A DNA stretch of 64,000 nucleotides from Magnetococcales bacterium (GCA_015231755.1 JADGAZ010000017.1:48891-112890); one strand, 5' to 3'; positions 45,817 through 54,788 are shown, counted from the first letter of the stretch. Notes: generated by a model not told the origin, from the letters alone. A program made the numbers and translations.

Positions 45817-46842
45817 TTACGCGCTCACGGCCAGGGCGGCGGTGAGGTAGTCGGTTTGATGGGAATGGGCATAGGCGAGAATCCGGGCATGGTGTTTCAG
45901 CCCGTCGGAGTCGGCGGCGTAGCCGTCCGGAACCTGAAAACGAACCTCGGTTGCGCCGGGACGGGTGGCCGGGGCGTGTTCGGCGAAGAGCACCTGGGGG
46001 GGCAGTTCCTTGAGAAATCCTTCGAGAAAGCCGCGGTGTCCCTGGTCTTCGGCGAAGGCGACCACGCCGGAGTCCGACAAGAACACCAAAAAGGCGATCA
46101 GACCGTCGCGATAACGGGGCAGAATGCGTCCTTCGGCGATCAGGGCGTCCACGAACGTGGCGGCGTTGTTTTGTTTTTGTTCCTGTTCGGCCTTGCGCAG
46201 CGTTTCTTCGCGCAGGGCGAGCAGATCGGTCTGTTCGGCGAAACGGGCTTCCCGGGCCGCCAGTTCCTGTTCCTGACGGGTCAGTTGTTCCTGGCGGTGT
46301 TGCCAGTTTTGTTGTTCTTCGGGGGTGTTGTGCATGCCAGACTCCATGAGAGGTTGAGGCGTGGCGGAAGTGATCCACGCCGTGGGAGGGGCCAATCCTT
46401 CGCCCACGGCCACAGCCGTCGGGCCGTTGGGCTCGTGGAACGAAACCGGGGGCAATCCCTTGATCGCCGGAGGCTGGGCGCCGAGCAGTCCCACATGGCG
46501 CGGATAGTAAACGCCGGGTAAGGGATTGCCGGGTCCGTCCGGGGTGTAGAAACTGACCGACACATTGCGATATCGCCCTTCGTTCACCAGGGTGATCACC
46601 GCGGGATCCAGATCGGTCAGGGTGGCCATGAGGGTGCCTGCCTCCAGCGACAGGGCAGTCACCCATCCCCAGGCCGGGGTGTCGTGACGCGGGTGTCCGA
46701 TGACCAGCGGCGCTTTCCACAAGGCCGGGTCATAGGCTGCGACCGTGCGTTCCAGGTCGGCATCGGTGATGATCAGGGTCGTTCCGCTCATGTCGGCGTG
46801 ACGACCAGACTTGAAAATGGCAATGATATGAGGTGCGTTCAT
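45817..46842 (-). CDS. Phage prohead protease/scaffold-like protein
   Basis: 341 residues from the ATG at 46842; open frame upstream is not part of it. The N-terminal domain, with KAPLVIGHPRHDTPAWGWV and RYRNVSVSFY, resembles head maturation protease or peptidase proteins encoded before capsid genes. A Gln/Glu-rich coiled coil (about 180-230) follows, as expected for a scaffold. A catalytic residue set cannot be assigned by eye. It is the first gene of the minus-strand cluster. Upstream on that strand there is no terminase or portal gene. Confidence 0.7.
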   Translation of the reverse strand: MNAPHIIAIFKSGRHADMSGTTLIITDADLERTVAAYDPALWKAPLVIGHPRHDTPAWGWVTALSLEAGTLMATLTDLDPAVITLVNEGRYRNVSVSFYTPDGPGNPLPGVYYPRHVGLLGAQPPAIKGLPPVSFHEPNGPTAVAVGEGLAPPTAWITSATPQPLMESGMHNTPEEQQNWQHRQEQLTRQEQELAAREARFAEQTDLLALREETLRKAEQEQKQNNAATFVDALIAEGRILPRYRDGLIAFLVFLSDSGVVAFAEDQGHRGFLEGFLKELPPQVLFAEHAPATRPGATEVRFQVPDGYAADSDGLKHHARILAYAHSHQTDYLTAALAVSA

Positions 46843-47013
46843 GGACCGGCAGTATGGGCGGACCCCGGGGAAAAGATCATGCGCAGCGGTTCGGCATTTT
46901 TTTTTCCAATCGTTTTTCCGTGCCTGTGTGATAGAATTGTTCCGGTGGCGCGACTCTTTCGGGGGGAAGGGAGGCCGCCAGGGATCATTCTCCAAAAAAT
47001 GTGCGAGGGCTTT

Positions 47014-47526
47014 ATGGGTCAATCTCACGATCAGGTTCTCTCGGAGCAGGAAATCGAATTGGACAACCCGATGGGTGCAGTGGAAGAGTTCACCATCAGC
47101 CAGGATTGGAACGCCGAACGGACCAACGAATACGAACTGTGGGCGGAAATGCCCGGACAATGGGGGCATCAACGCCTTTGGGTCGCTTTCCACGAAGAGA
47201 CCGGTTATCTGCAATTCAATGCCTACATGAACTTGAAAATCCCCCAGCGTTTCATGGCCGTGGCCGCCCAGACCATCACCCTCATGAACGAACGGGTGTG
47301 GCTGGGCCACTTTGAAATCTGGAACGAGGAACGGACTCCCGTGTTTCGCGTGGTTCTGCCGTTGCGGGGTGCGGAACTGCGTCCCGAACAACTCGAAGAC
47401 ATCATTGCCGCCATCGAAGAAGAGACCGAACGGTTTCATCCGGCCTTGCAATGGGTGGTCTGGGGCGGCAAAAGCCCGGAAGAGGCCATCGCCGCCGCCA
47501 TGGTGGATACCGAAGGCGAAGCCTGA
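47014..47526 (+). CDS. YbjN-family protein
   Basis: 170 residues from the ATG at 47014, with GAGGG four bases upstream; an ATG at 46999 has no ribosome site. The YbjN fold (similar to type III secretion chaperones) is suggested by an acidic N-terminus, LWVAFHEETGYLQFNAYMNL, and FRVVLPLRGAELRPEQLE. Family members influence motility and stress traits, but no biochemical role is established. It is divergent from the phage cluster and upstream of the liv operon. Confidence 0.72.
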   Translation: MGQSHDQVLSEQEIELDNPMGAVEEFTISQDWNAERTNEYELWAEMPGQWGHQRLWVAFHEETGYLQFNAYMNLKIPQRFMAVAAQTITLMNERVWLGHFEIWNEERTPVFRVVLPLRGAELRPEQLEDIIAAIEEETERFHPALQWVVWGGKSPEEAIAAAMVDTEGEA

Positions 47527-47720
47527 AACGCTTCATTCCGGTCCAGGGTTGACCTCCTGACCGGGGCGGAAGGTTGTCATTCTGCCCGGTGCGGGTCGGT
47601 TGTTTCGCCCGGGTCGCAAGCGGTCCTTTTTCGTCCGGTTTGGATGGGTCATCCCGCTCAGGTGGGGAATCCGCAGACTGGCTGCAACGTACCATTCAAT
47701 CTCTTGGGGGGAGTGTCGGC

Positions 47721-48857
47721 ATGAAACGATTGGAAAAATACGCGCGCGGAAAGGGCTTGGCCCGCTTGGTTTTCGCCTTGGTGTTCGGTTGTGTCGCTTC
47801 GGCGCAGGCGGGAACGGTCAAGATCGGTGTGGCCGGTCCCCTGTCGGGCGCCCAGGCCGCCTTCGGTGAACAGTTCTGGCGCGGCGCCGAACAGGCCGCC
47901 AAGGATATCAACGCCCAGGGGGGCATCAACGGCGATACCATCGAACTGGTCAAGGGGGATGACGCCTGCGAACCCAAACAGGCCGTGGCCGTGGCCAACC
48001 GTTTGGTGGACTTCGATCACGTGACGGCGGTGGTGGGACATTTTTGTTCCTCTTCCACCATTCCGGCCTTCGAGGTCTACGCCGAGGCGGGCATTCTCTC
48101 CATGACCCCGGCCTCCACCAATCCCATGGTCACGGAACGGGGATTGTCCACGGTGTTTCGCACCTGTGGCCGGGATGACCAGCAGGGGGTGGTGGGGGCG
48201 GAGTTCGTGGTCAAACAGCTCAAGGCCCAGCGGGTGGCGGTGCTCCACGACAAGGATACCTATGGCCAGGGTCTGGCCGACTCCATGAAGGCCCATCTGG
48301 CCACCCTGGGACTCAAAGAGGTGCTGTACGAAGGCCTGACCCGGGGCGAGAAGGATTTCAACGCCCTGGTCACCAAACTGCGCTCGGTCAAGGCCGACGC
48401 GGTCTACTTCGGCGGTCTCCACAGCGAGGCCGGACCGCTGGTGCGTCAGATGCGGGAACAAGGACTCAACGTGCCCCTGATTTCCGGTGACGGCATCATG
48501 TCGGAAACTTTCGTCACCTCCGCGGGTGGACCCAAGTTCGTCGAGGGGGTCTTCATGACCTTCGGCGCCGATCCCCGCAAGATTCCCTCCGGCAAGACCC
48601 TGGTGGAACAGTTCCGCAAAGGAGGCTACGAGCCGGAAGGCTATACCCTCTACTCCTACGCCACCATGCAGGCCATCGCCCAGGCCATGCGCGCCACCCA
48701 GTCCCGGGAAGGGGTCAAACTGGCCGCCTGGCTGAAAGCCAATCCCGTGGAGACCGTCATGGGCACCAAGTCCTGGAACGCCAAGGGGGATTTGAAGATT
48801 TCGGACTACGTCATGTACCGCTGGACCCCGGCGGGCAAGTACGAAGAGGTTCAATAA
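47721..48857 (+). CDS. livJ: Branched-chain amino acid ABC transporter, periplasmic binding protein
   Basis: 378 residues. An N-terminal signal peptide ends near VASAQAGTVKIGVAGPLSG. This is followed by the Leu/Ile/Val-binding fold (peripla_BP_6) with SFAPAT-like SMTPASTNP and ADAVYFGGLHSEAGPLV. Two cysteines may form a disulphide. It delivers amino acids to the LivHM permease. It is the first gene of a complete liv operon; the 194-base gap before it has no convincing promoter by eye. Confidence 0.93.
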   Translation: MKRLEKYARGKGLARLVFALVFGCVASAQAGTVKIGVAGPLSGAQAAFGEQFWRGAEQAAKDINAQGGINGDTIELVKGDDACEPKQAVAVANRLVDFDHVTAVVGHFCSSSTIPAFEVYAEAGILSMTPASTNPMVTERGLSTVFRTCGRDDQQGVVGAEFVVKQLKAQRVAVLHDKDTYGQGLADSMKAHLATLGLKEVLYEGLTRGEKDFNALVTKLRSVKADAVYFGGLHSEAGPLVRQMREQGLNVPLISGDGIMSETFVTSAGGPKFVEGVFMTFGADPRKIPSGKTLVEQFRKGGYEPEGYTLYSYATMQAIAQAMRATQSREGVKLAAWLKANPVETVMGTKSWNAKGDLKISDYVMYRWTPAGKYEEVQ

Positions 48858-48869
48858 ACGGGGCCGTTC

Positions 48870-49793
48870 GTGAGTTTTCACATTCTCGTCCAGCAGGCGG
48901 TCAACGGGCTGGTCTTGGGATCGGTCTATGGCCTGATCGCCGTGGGCTATACCATGGTCTACGGCATCATCGGCATGATCAATTTCGCCCATGGCGATGT
49001 CTACATGATCGCCGCCTACCTGACCGCCATCTTTCTGGCGGCGCTGACCCTGCTGGGGATTCAGTCGCCGCCGTTGATCATCCTGCTGGTCTTGTTGCTG
49101 ACCATCGCTTGCACCGCGCTGTATGGCTGGAGCGTGGAACGCATCGCCTACAAGCCCCTGCGCCACTCCACCCGTCTGGCCCCGCTGATTTCCGCCATCG
49201 GCATGTCATTGATTCTACAAAATTATGTCCGGTTATCCCAGGGGGCGCGCAGTCAGGGTACCCCCACGCTGATCCATGGCAGCCTGCGTCTGTTTGAAAA
49301 CGGTCCCGATCAATTCGTCCAGATCACCTATGCCCAGATCCTGATCGTGGTCACCGCCGTGATCGGCATGGCTCTGCTGTGGTATTGGATCCAGGCCACC
49401 GCCATGGGACGGGCCTGTCGGGCGGTGCAACAGGATCGGATCATGGCGGCCTTGCTGGGCGTGGATACGGATCGGGTCATCTCCGTGGTCTTTGTGCTGG
49501 GGGCTTCCATGGCCGCCGTGGCGGGCACGTTGGTCACCTTCAATTATGGCTCCTTTGATTTTTTCATCGGGTTCGTCATCGGCATCAAGGCCTTCACCGC
49601 GGCGGTTCTGGGGGGAATCGGCTCCCTGCCCGGCGCCATGCTCGGGGGACTGGTGCTGGGATTGGCCGAGTCGATCTTTTCGGGTTTCGTCAATACCGAC
49701 TACAAGGATGTGTTCGCCTTTTCGCTGCTGGTCTTGGTGTTGATCTTTCGACCCAGCGGTTTGTTGGGCCATCCTGAAGTGGAGAAGGTGTGA
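48870..49793 (+). CDS. livH: Branched-chain amino acid ABC permease, LivH type
   Basis: 307 residues from a GTG at 48870, 12 bases after livJ. Eight or so membrane helices are predicted. The family opening NGLVLGSVYGLIAVGYTMVY and IGMINFAHGDVYMI are present. The C-terminal IGSLPGAMLGGLVLGLAES carries the coupling helix. It forms the channel together with LivM. Confidence 0.95.
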   Translation: MSFHILVQQAVNGLVLGSVYGLIAVGYTMVYGIIGMINFAHGDVYMIAAYLTAIFLAALTLLGIQSPPLIILLVLLLTIACTALYGWSVERIAYKPLRHSTRLAPLISAIGMSLILQNYVRLSQGARSQGTPTLIHGSLRLFENGPDQFVQITYAQILIVVTAVIGMALLWYWIQATAMGRACRAVQQDRIMAALLGVDTDRVISVVFVLGASMAAVAGTLVTFNYGSFDFFIGFVIGIKAFTAAVLGGIGSLPGAMLGGLVLGLAESIFSGFVNTDYKDVFAFSLLVLVLIFRPSGLLGHPEVEKV

Positions 49794-51061
49794 TGGAACG
49801 CATCTCCGGTGGTGGACAGAGCATGGGGTCTGTACTCCGGGAGGCGTTGCTCACCGGATTGATCGCCTTGCTGCTGTTCGCGCCTCTGACCGGGGTTTCC
49901 CTCTCCGGATATACCCTGGAAGGCCACTGGCAGCGCCCCTTGTGGCTGGCGGGCTGGGTGGTTCTGGGTCGGTTTGCGCTGGGGTGGTTGCTTTCCCGCA
50001 GGCGCCACGTGGTGGCTCACGCCAGACCGCACAGGAGGCCTTCCCTTCTGGCCTCCTGGATCGAGGCCCATCGGACTTTTTTGCTGCTGGCGATGTTCGT
50101 CGTGGCCCTGATCCTGCCCTGGTTCATCGGCAAATATTGGCTCAACGTGGCCATCCTCGCCTGGATCTATGTATTGCTGGCTTTGGGGCTGAATATCGTG
50201 GTGGGGCTGGCGGGCTTGCTGGATCTGGGGTTTGTGGCCTTTTACGCGGTGGGAGCCTATGGTTATGCCTTGGGTTTCAAGTATCTGGATTTGAGCTTCT
50301 GGACCGCGTTGCCCTTTGGCGCGCTGCTGGCGGCTTGTTTCGGGGTGATGTTGGGCTTTCCGGTGTTGCGCATGCACGGGGATTATCTGGCCATCGTCAC
50401 CTTGGGGTTCGGGGAGATCATCCGGCTGGTGCTCAACAACTGGATGGAGTTCACCGGTGGTCCCAATGGGGTACGGGTGCCGTTTCCGTCATTTTTCGGC
50501 ATCGAGTTTGGCCGCAAGGCCCAGCCGGGACATGTCACGGTGCATGAATACTTCAATGTGCCTTTTTCCAACGAATACCGGGACATCTTTTTGTATCTGC
50601 TGTTGATGATCGTGGTGGGGGGGTTGGTGTTCGTCATCCGGCGTCTGCGGCGCATGCCCCTGGGGCGCAACTGGGAGGCGTTGCGGGAGGATGAAATCGC
50701 CTGTCGCTCTCTGGGCTTGCAACCGGTGATGGTCAAACTGTCGGCCTTCGGCCTGGGAGCCATGACCGGTGGGGTGGGCGGGGTGTTCTTCGCCGCCTCC
50801 CAGGGGTTTGTCAATCCCACCTCCTTCACCTTCATGGAGTCGGCCCACATTCTGGCCATCGTCATTCTCGGGGGCATGGGTTCCACCGCCGGGGTGATTG
50901 TCGCGGCGGTGATCCTGACGGTCCTGCCCGAGGCGTTGCGGGATTTCGCCGAATATAGGGGGTTGTTGTTCGGCTGCGCCATGGTCTTGATGATGGTCTG
51001 GCGTCCCCGCGGTTTGATGGGCGCCCGGCGCGCCCGGTTTGATCGTTCCGGGGTGGCCTGA
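49793..51061 (+). CDS. livM: Branched-chain amino acid ABC permease, LivM type
   Basis: 422 residues from the ATG at 49793 (TGATG overlap with livH, GGAGAAGG upstream); a GTG one codon earlier is also possible. The N-terminus has an extra membrane region of about 100 residues before the usual LivM core, which starts near LNVAILAWIYVLLALGLNIV. Core motifs are GLAGLLDLGFVAFYAVGAYG and LGGMGSTAGVIVAA. Confidence 0.94.
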   Translation: MERISGGGQSMGSVLREALLTGLIALLLFAPLTGVSLSGYTLEGHWQRPLWLAGWVVLGRFALGWLLSRRRHVVAHARPHRRPSLLASWIEAHRTFLLLAMFVVALILPWFIGKYWLNVAILAWIYVLLALGLNIVVGLAGLLDLGFVAFYAVGAYGYALGFKYLDLSFWTALPFGALLAACFGVMLGFPVLRMHGDYLAIVTLGFGEIIRLVLNNWMEFTGGPNGVRVPFPSFFGIEFGRKAQPGHVTVHEYFNVPFSNEYRDIFLYLLLMIVVGGLVFVIRRLRRMPLGRNWEALREDEIACRSLGLQPVMVKLSAFGLGAMTGGVGGVFFAASQGFVNPTSFTFMESAHILAIVILGGMGSTAGVIVAAVILTVLPEALRDFAEYRGLLFGCAMVLMMVWRPRGLMGARRARFDRSGVA

Positions 51062-51062
51062 C

Positions 51063-51935
51063 ATGGCCTCCTTGCTGACGGTCCACGATCTGACCATGCG
51101 GTTTGGGGGGGTGCTGGCCTTGAACGGTGTCGGCTTCGATGTGCGGCGTGGCAGCGTCACCGCGCTCATCGGACCCAATGGGGCGGGCAAGACCACGGTG
51201 TTCAATTGCCTGACCGGATTTTATCGTCCCAGCTCCGGTGCGATCCGTTTGACGGACGCGGATGGGGTGGCGGTGGATTTGATCGAAATTCTGGGGGGAC
51301 CGTTCCGGCGCCAGGATTTGGTCTCTCCAAGGGCTTTCGGGCGGCGACTGTATTACAAGATGTTTGGCGGCGCGGCGCTGGCGGCGCGGGCCGGGGTGGT
51401 GCGGACCTTTCAGAACATTCGTCTCTTCAAGGAGATGACCGCTTTTGAAAATCTTCTGGTGGCCCAGCGCGCCCGGGTGAACAACAATCTGGTCGCCGGA
51501 CTGCTTTCCACCCGCGCCTATCGGGACGCGGAGGCCGAGGCGGTGGAACGGGCTTGGTATTGGTTGGACTTTTTTCGTCTGGCCGATGAGGGCAATCGTT
51601 TGGCCGGGGAGTTGGCCTATGGGCGGCAGCGGCGTTTGGAGATTGCCCGGGCCATGTGCGTGGGACCGCGTTTGTTGTGTCTGGATGAACCGGCAGCCGG
51701 ACTCAATCCCAACGAAACCCGGGAGTTGTCCGAATGGATTCTTTCCTTGCGGCGCGGTCATGGGGTGACGGTCTGTCTGATCGAACACGACATGGGGTTG
51801 GTGATGGAGATTTCCGATCAGGTGGTGGTGTTGGATCATGGTCAGGTGATCGCCTCGGGTCGGCCGGAAAAGGTGCGGGACAACCCGGTGGTGCTGGAGG
51901 CCTACCTGGGGGTGCCCGAGGAGGAGGGGTCGTGA
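51063..51935 (+). CDS. livG: Branched-chain amino acid ABC ATPase, LivG type
   Basis: 290 residues from the ATG at 51063. Walker A is GPNGAGKTT, the signature region is ELAYGRQRRLEIARAM (LivG-type ABC signature), Walker B is LLCLDEPAAGLNP, and the switch His is in IEHDM. It is about 30 residues longer than usual because of an insertion between Walker A and the Q loop (around DLIEILGGPFRR to KMFGGAAL). It shares a GTGA overlap with livF. Confidence 0.94.
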   Translation: MASLLTVHDLTMRFGGVLALNGVGFDVRRGSVTALIGPNGAGKTTVFNCLTGFYRPSSGAIRLTDADGVAVDLIEILGGPFRRQDLVSPRAFGRRLYYKMFGGAALAARAGVVRTFQNIRLFKEMTAFENLLVAQRARVNNNLVAGLLSTRAYRDAEAEAVERAWYWLDFFRLADEGNRLAGELAYGRQRRLEIARAMCVGPRLLCLDEPAAGLNPNETRELSEWILSLRRGHGVTVCLIEHDMGLVMEISDQVVVLDHGQVIASGRPEKVRDNPVVLEAYLGVPEEEGS

Positions 51936-52645
51936 ACCGTCCGGCGATTTTGGAGTTGCGTGGCGTGGATGTGGCCCATGGACGCAGTGCGGTGTTGCAC
52001 GGGGTGTCGTTGACCGTGGGAAGAGGGGAGATCGTGACCCTGATCGGGGCCAACGGCGCGGGGAAATCGACGTTGCTGATGGCGATTTTCGGTCTTCCAT
52101 CCGCATCCCGGGGGGAGGTGTTGTTCGATGGTCAGGAGATCACCCGACTGCCCACCCATCGCATCGCCCGGTTGGGCCTGGCCCAGGTGCCGGAGGGCCG
52201 ACGGATCTTTCCGGGCATGACCGTGCTGGAGAATCTGGTCATGGGGTCCATGGTCGGGGAAAAGGACGAGGCGGCCCTGGCGCGGATTTACGCCTTGTTT
52301 CCCATTTTGCGGGAGCGCGGTGGCCAGCGGGCCGGAACCCTTTCCGGGGGCGAACAACAGATGCTGGCCATCGGACGGGCGTTGATGAGCCGTCCGCGCA
52401 TTCTGTTGCTGGATGAACCCAGTCTGGGTTTGGCGCCATTGATGATCCGGCGGATCTTTCAGGCGTTGCGGGAGATCGTGGCGGAGGGAACCACCTTGTT
52501 TCTGGTGGAGCAGAACGCCAACCAGGCGTTGCGGCTGGCGGACCGGGGGTATGTGCTGGTCAACGGGCGGATTGTGTTGGAGGGGAGCGGTATGGCGTTG
52601 CTGGCGGATCCCGAGGTGCGGCGGGCCTATTTGGGGGGGCATTGA
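51932..52645 (+). CDS. livF: Branched-chain amino acid ABC ATPase, LivF type
   Basis: 237 residues from the GTG at 51932, overlapping livG by four bases. Walker A is GANGAGKST, the signature is LSGGEQQMLAIGRAL, Walker B is ILLLDEPSLGLAP, and the switch region is VEQNANQAL. It powers import with LivG. Its end overlaps the convergent antitoxin gene by 19 bases. Confidence 0.95.
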   Translation: MNRPAILELRGVDVAHGRSAVLHGVSLTVGRGEIVTLIGANGAGKSTLLMAIFGLPSASRGEVLFDGQEITRLPTHRIARLGLAQVPEGRRIFPGMTVLENLVMGSMVGEKDEAALARIYALFPILRERGGQRAGTLSGGEQQMLAIGRALMSRPRILLLDEPSLGLAPLMIRRIFQALREIVAEGTTLFLVEQNANQALRLADRGYVLVNGRIVLEGSGMALLADPEVRRAYLGGH

Positions 52646-52932
52646 CCATGGGTGGCGAGCCACTCCCGCAAGGCGTTGTCGATGCGGGTTTGCCAACCTT
52701 TGCCGGTGTCGCGGAATGAGGTGATCACATCCGGGGAGAGACGGATGTTGAGGGATTGCTTGGGATGGTCTTTGCACGGTCTGCCCCGTTTGGGAGGCAG
52801 CAGGTCATCGATCACGCTTTGGGGGAACAGTGTGGTGAGTACCTCTTGAGCGGGCCGGGCTTGGTGAAAGGGTGCATCGGACCATTCGGGGTTTTCGGCA
52901 TCGATTTTTTCAGGATCGGGTGTGTTGTGCAT
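52627..52932 (-). CDS. brnA: BrnA-type antitoxin
   Basis: 101 residues from the ATG at 52932. The C-terminal ribbon-helix-helix-like region KQSLNIRLSPDVITSFRDTG and WQTRIDNALREWLATH is typical of BrnA/DUF4415 antitoxins, which bind their own promoter and the BrnT ribonuclease. It overlaps the end of the upstream toxin gene. That toxin gene is broken, so this is an orphan antitoxin that may still act as a repressor. Confidence 0.88.
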   Translation of the reverse strand: MHNTPDPEKIDAENPEWSDAPFHQARPAQEVLTTLFPQSVIDDLLPPKRGRPCKDHPKQSLNIRLSPDVITSFRDTGKGWQTRIDNALREWLATHGQCPPK

Positions 52933-53083
52933 GGCGTCGCACCTCCCGGCGGTTGGCTTTGCGCAGGCTGATGATTCCACGATCAAAGCTGAATCCCAGG
53001 CCATTTCCCGTGTTCGTTCGAAAGGAGAGTCCGCGCTCGGCCATGTTGCGTGCGTTTTTGGCTGGATCATCGGTGATGTGCAT
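52910..53083 (-). pseudogene. brnT: Broken BrnT toxin gene (frameshift plus internal deletion)
   Basis: The frame from the ATG at 53083 gives DPAKNARNMAERGLSF, the BrnT start, and ends with ISLRKANRREVRRH, the BrnT end. It has only 57 codons instead of about 90. Between them the next BrnT segment, ERTREMAWDSALIVE, is found in another reading frame. One base has therefore been gained or lost near the TTTCGAA at the SF/ER join. About 40 codons after LIVE are missing. The toxin is very likely inactive. Confidence 0.82.
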
Positions 53084-53121
53084 GGCGCCGGTGGATGAAT
53101 GGCGTGGTTTGGCTTGGTTTT

Positions 53122-53151
53122 ATTGTATCCACATTAAATGGTGAGAGTCAA
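53122..53151 (-). promoter_or_regulatory. Promoter of the brnTA locus
   Basis: On the minus strand, -35 TTGACT (53146-53151), an 18-base spacer and -10 TACAAT (53122-53127), about 35 bases before the brnT start. BrnA-type antitoxins normally repress such promoters. Confidence 0.65.
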
Positions 53152-53184
53152 GCTTTCATCCTATTGGATCGCAAGGAGAGTACG

Positions 53185-53640
53185 ATGACCCGGCGATTGG
53201 CACTCTGGTTGGCCACCTTTTTTGGTTCCGGCTATCTGCCCAAGGCTCCCGGAACCTGGGGTACGGTGGCCGCCGTGCCGCTGGCCATGGTTTCCCAGTC
53301 CCTGGGAACCACCTGGTCCTGGATCATCCTGGGGAGCGTGTGTGTGCTGGGGGTGTGGAGCGCCGGGGTGGCCAGTCGGGTGGTGCAGCGGGAGGATCCG
53401 CCCGAGGTGGTGATCGATGAAGTGGCCGGTTTTTTGCTTGCCATGATCGTCGCGCCCCTGGGTTGGGGTTGGATGTTGGGGGGATTTGTGTTTTTTCGTC
53501 TTTTCGACATCTTCAAACCGTGGCCTGTGGATGCCCTCGAACGTCTGCCGGGAGGCTGGGGCATCATGGCGGATGATCTGGCCGCCGGGGCGTATGCCGG
53601 ATTGTGCCTCTTTTGGATCGCCAGGATTGGGTTGCCATGA
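53185..53640 (+). CDS. pgpA: Phosphatidylglycerophosphatase A
   Basis: 151 residues from the ATG at 53185, with AAGGAG six bases upstream. The family motifs GSGYLPKAPGTWGTV and VVIDEVAGFLLAM, with FRLFDIFKPWP, are present, and there are three to four membrane helices. It dephosphorylates phosphatidylglycerol phosphate to phosphatidylglycerol in the inner membrane. Its stop overlaps the next gene (ATGA). Confidence 0.93.
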   Translation: MTRRLALWLATFFGSGYLPKAPGTWGTVAAVPLAMVSQSLGTTWSWIILGSVCVLGVWSAGVASRVVQREDPPEVVIDEVAGFLLAMIVAPLGWGWMLGGFVFFRLFDIFKPWPVDALERLPGGWGIMADDLAAGAYAGLCLFWIARIGLP

Positions 53641-54788
53641 AGTGTTTGCTGGTCATGCCACGCTGGAGCGAACAAGGCTCTCTGCTTCCGCCTTCGGGAC
53701 GGCCCTATCTGGACCTGTTGCTGGAGTGTTTGGGAGTCGGCGCGGTATCGGTGATGGAACTGGATGAGGATGAACCTTTCGATCCGGCGGAGGTGCCGGA
53801 AGAATATCCTCTCATTTTGGTGCAAGACCATGGCCGGGGCAACCGGTTGCGGCGTTCGTTGTTGTCGAATCTGGGGCTTTCCCTGGGGCTGGAAGGGGAG
53901 GAGTCGGATCGTCTGAAGGTCTTTGGCGCCCACACCTTGAACGATAAACAGGGTCAGGCCGCCGGTTTCGCCCTGCAACGTCGGGGACGCATGGTGGCGT
54001 ATTTCAGCCATTCCATCTGGACGGCCCGCAACGCGCTGGTCAAGGCGCTGCGGGGTTTTCTCGGCGGGGAAGGTTCCCTGGCCCGGCGCAATCGGGAAAC
54101 GGTTTGCTGGATGGTGGAAGGCGCGGGTGAACCCCTGGATCTGGGGGCGTATCTGGTGGGGGATGCCTTTTCTTTGTGCAAGGTGCGCAATCTGCCCAAT
54201 GGTGATGCCGGATTGTTGATTCCCGCCATCATGGGGGAGGAGTTCAAGGCCCGGGTCCGGGCCGGACTGGGCAATCGCATTCAGTCGTACACCCCCCGTC
54301 CTGTGGAAGAGTTGCTGGGAGAGCGGTTGATCAAGTCCGGCCTGAAGGTGACCACGGCGGAATCATGTACCGGCGGCTTGATCGCTGCCCGGTTGTCGGC
54401 GATTCCGGGGGCGTCGTCTTATCTGGATATGGGACTGGTCAGTTATGCCAATGCCGTCAAACAGCAGTGGCTGGGCGTGGATACGGCGCTGCTGGAAACC
54501 CACGGAGTGGTCAGTCGCGAAGTGGCCATGGCCATGGCGGTGGGGGCCATTCAGGCCAGTGGCGCGGACTTGTCTGTGGCGGTGACCGGCATCGCCGGAC
54601 CGGATGGAGGAACCCCCGGCAAACCCGTGGGCACGGTTCATCTGGCGGTGCGTGATCGTCAGGGGCAAACGTTGGAACACCGTGGATTTTACGTCGGCAA
54701 CCGGGATCGGGTGCGTTGGCAGGCGAGTCAAACCGCCTTGCACCTGCTGCGGCGGATGGTGACGGCTCAAGGACAGGAGAAACCGTGA
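53637..54788 (+). CDS. CinA-like protein with PncC (nicotinamide-nucleotide amidase) domain
   Basis: 383 residues. From about residue 222 to the end is a typical CinA C-terminal/PncC domain: LKVTTAESCTGGLIAARL, YANAVKQQWLGV, and VAVTGIAGPDGGTPGKPVG. PncC hydrolyses nicotinamide mononucleotide to recycle NAD. The N-terminal 220 residues are in the place of CinA's MoaB-like pyrophosphatase domain, but its usual opening and GTELL motif are absent. Only weak CinA resemblance is seen around residues 100-145. The start overlaps the pgpA stop, and the stop overlaps the start of the next gene (TGATG). Confidence 0.85.
   Translation: MKCLLVMPRWSEQGSLLPPSGRPYLDLLLECLGVGAVSVMELDEDEPFDPAEVPEEYPLILVQDHGRGNRLRRSLLSNLGLSLGLEGEESDRLKVFGAHTLNDKQGQAAGFALQRRGRMVAYFSHSIWTARNALVKALRGFLGGEGSLARRNRETVCWMVEGAGEPLDLGAYLVGDAFSLCKVRNLPNGDAGLLIPAIMGEEFKARVRAGLGNRIQSYTPRPVEELLGERLIKSGLKVTTAESCTGGLIAARLSAIPGASSYLDMGLVSYANAVKQQWLGVDTALLETHGVVSREVAMAMAVGAIQASGADLSVAVTGIAGPDGGTPGKPVGTVHLAVRDRQGQTLEHRGFYVGNRDRVRWQASQTALHLLRRMVTAQGQEKP

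Noticed and set aside
46843-47013. Possible promoter around TAGAAT at 46932-46937
   Set aside because: No acceptable -35 element lies 16-18 bases upstream.
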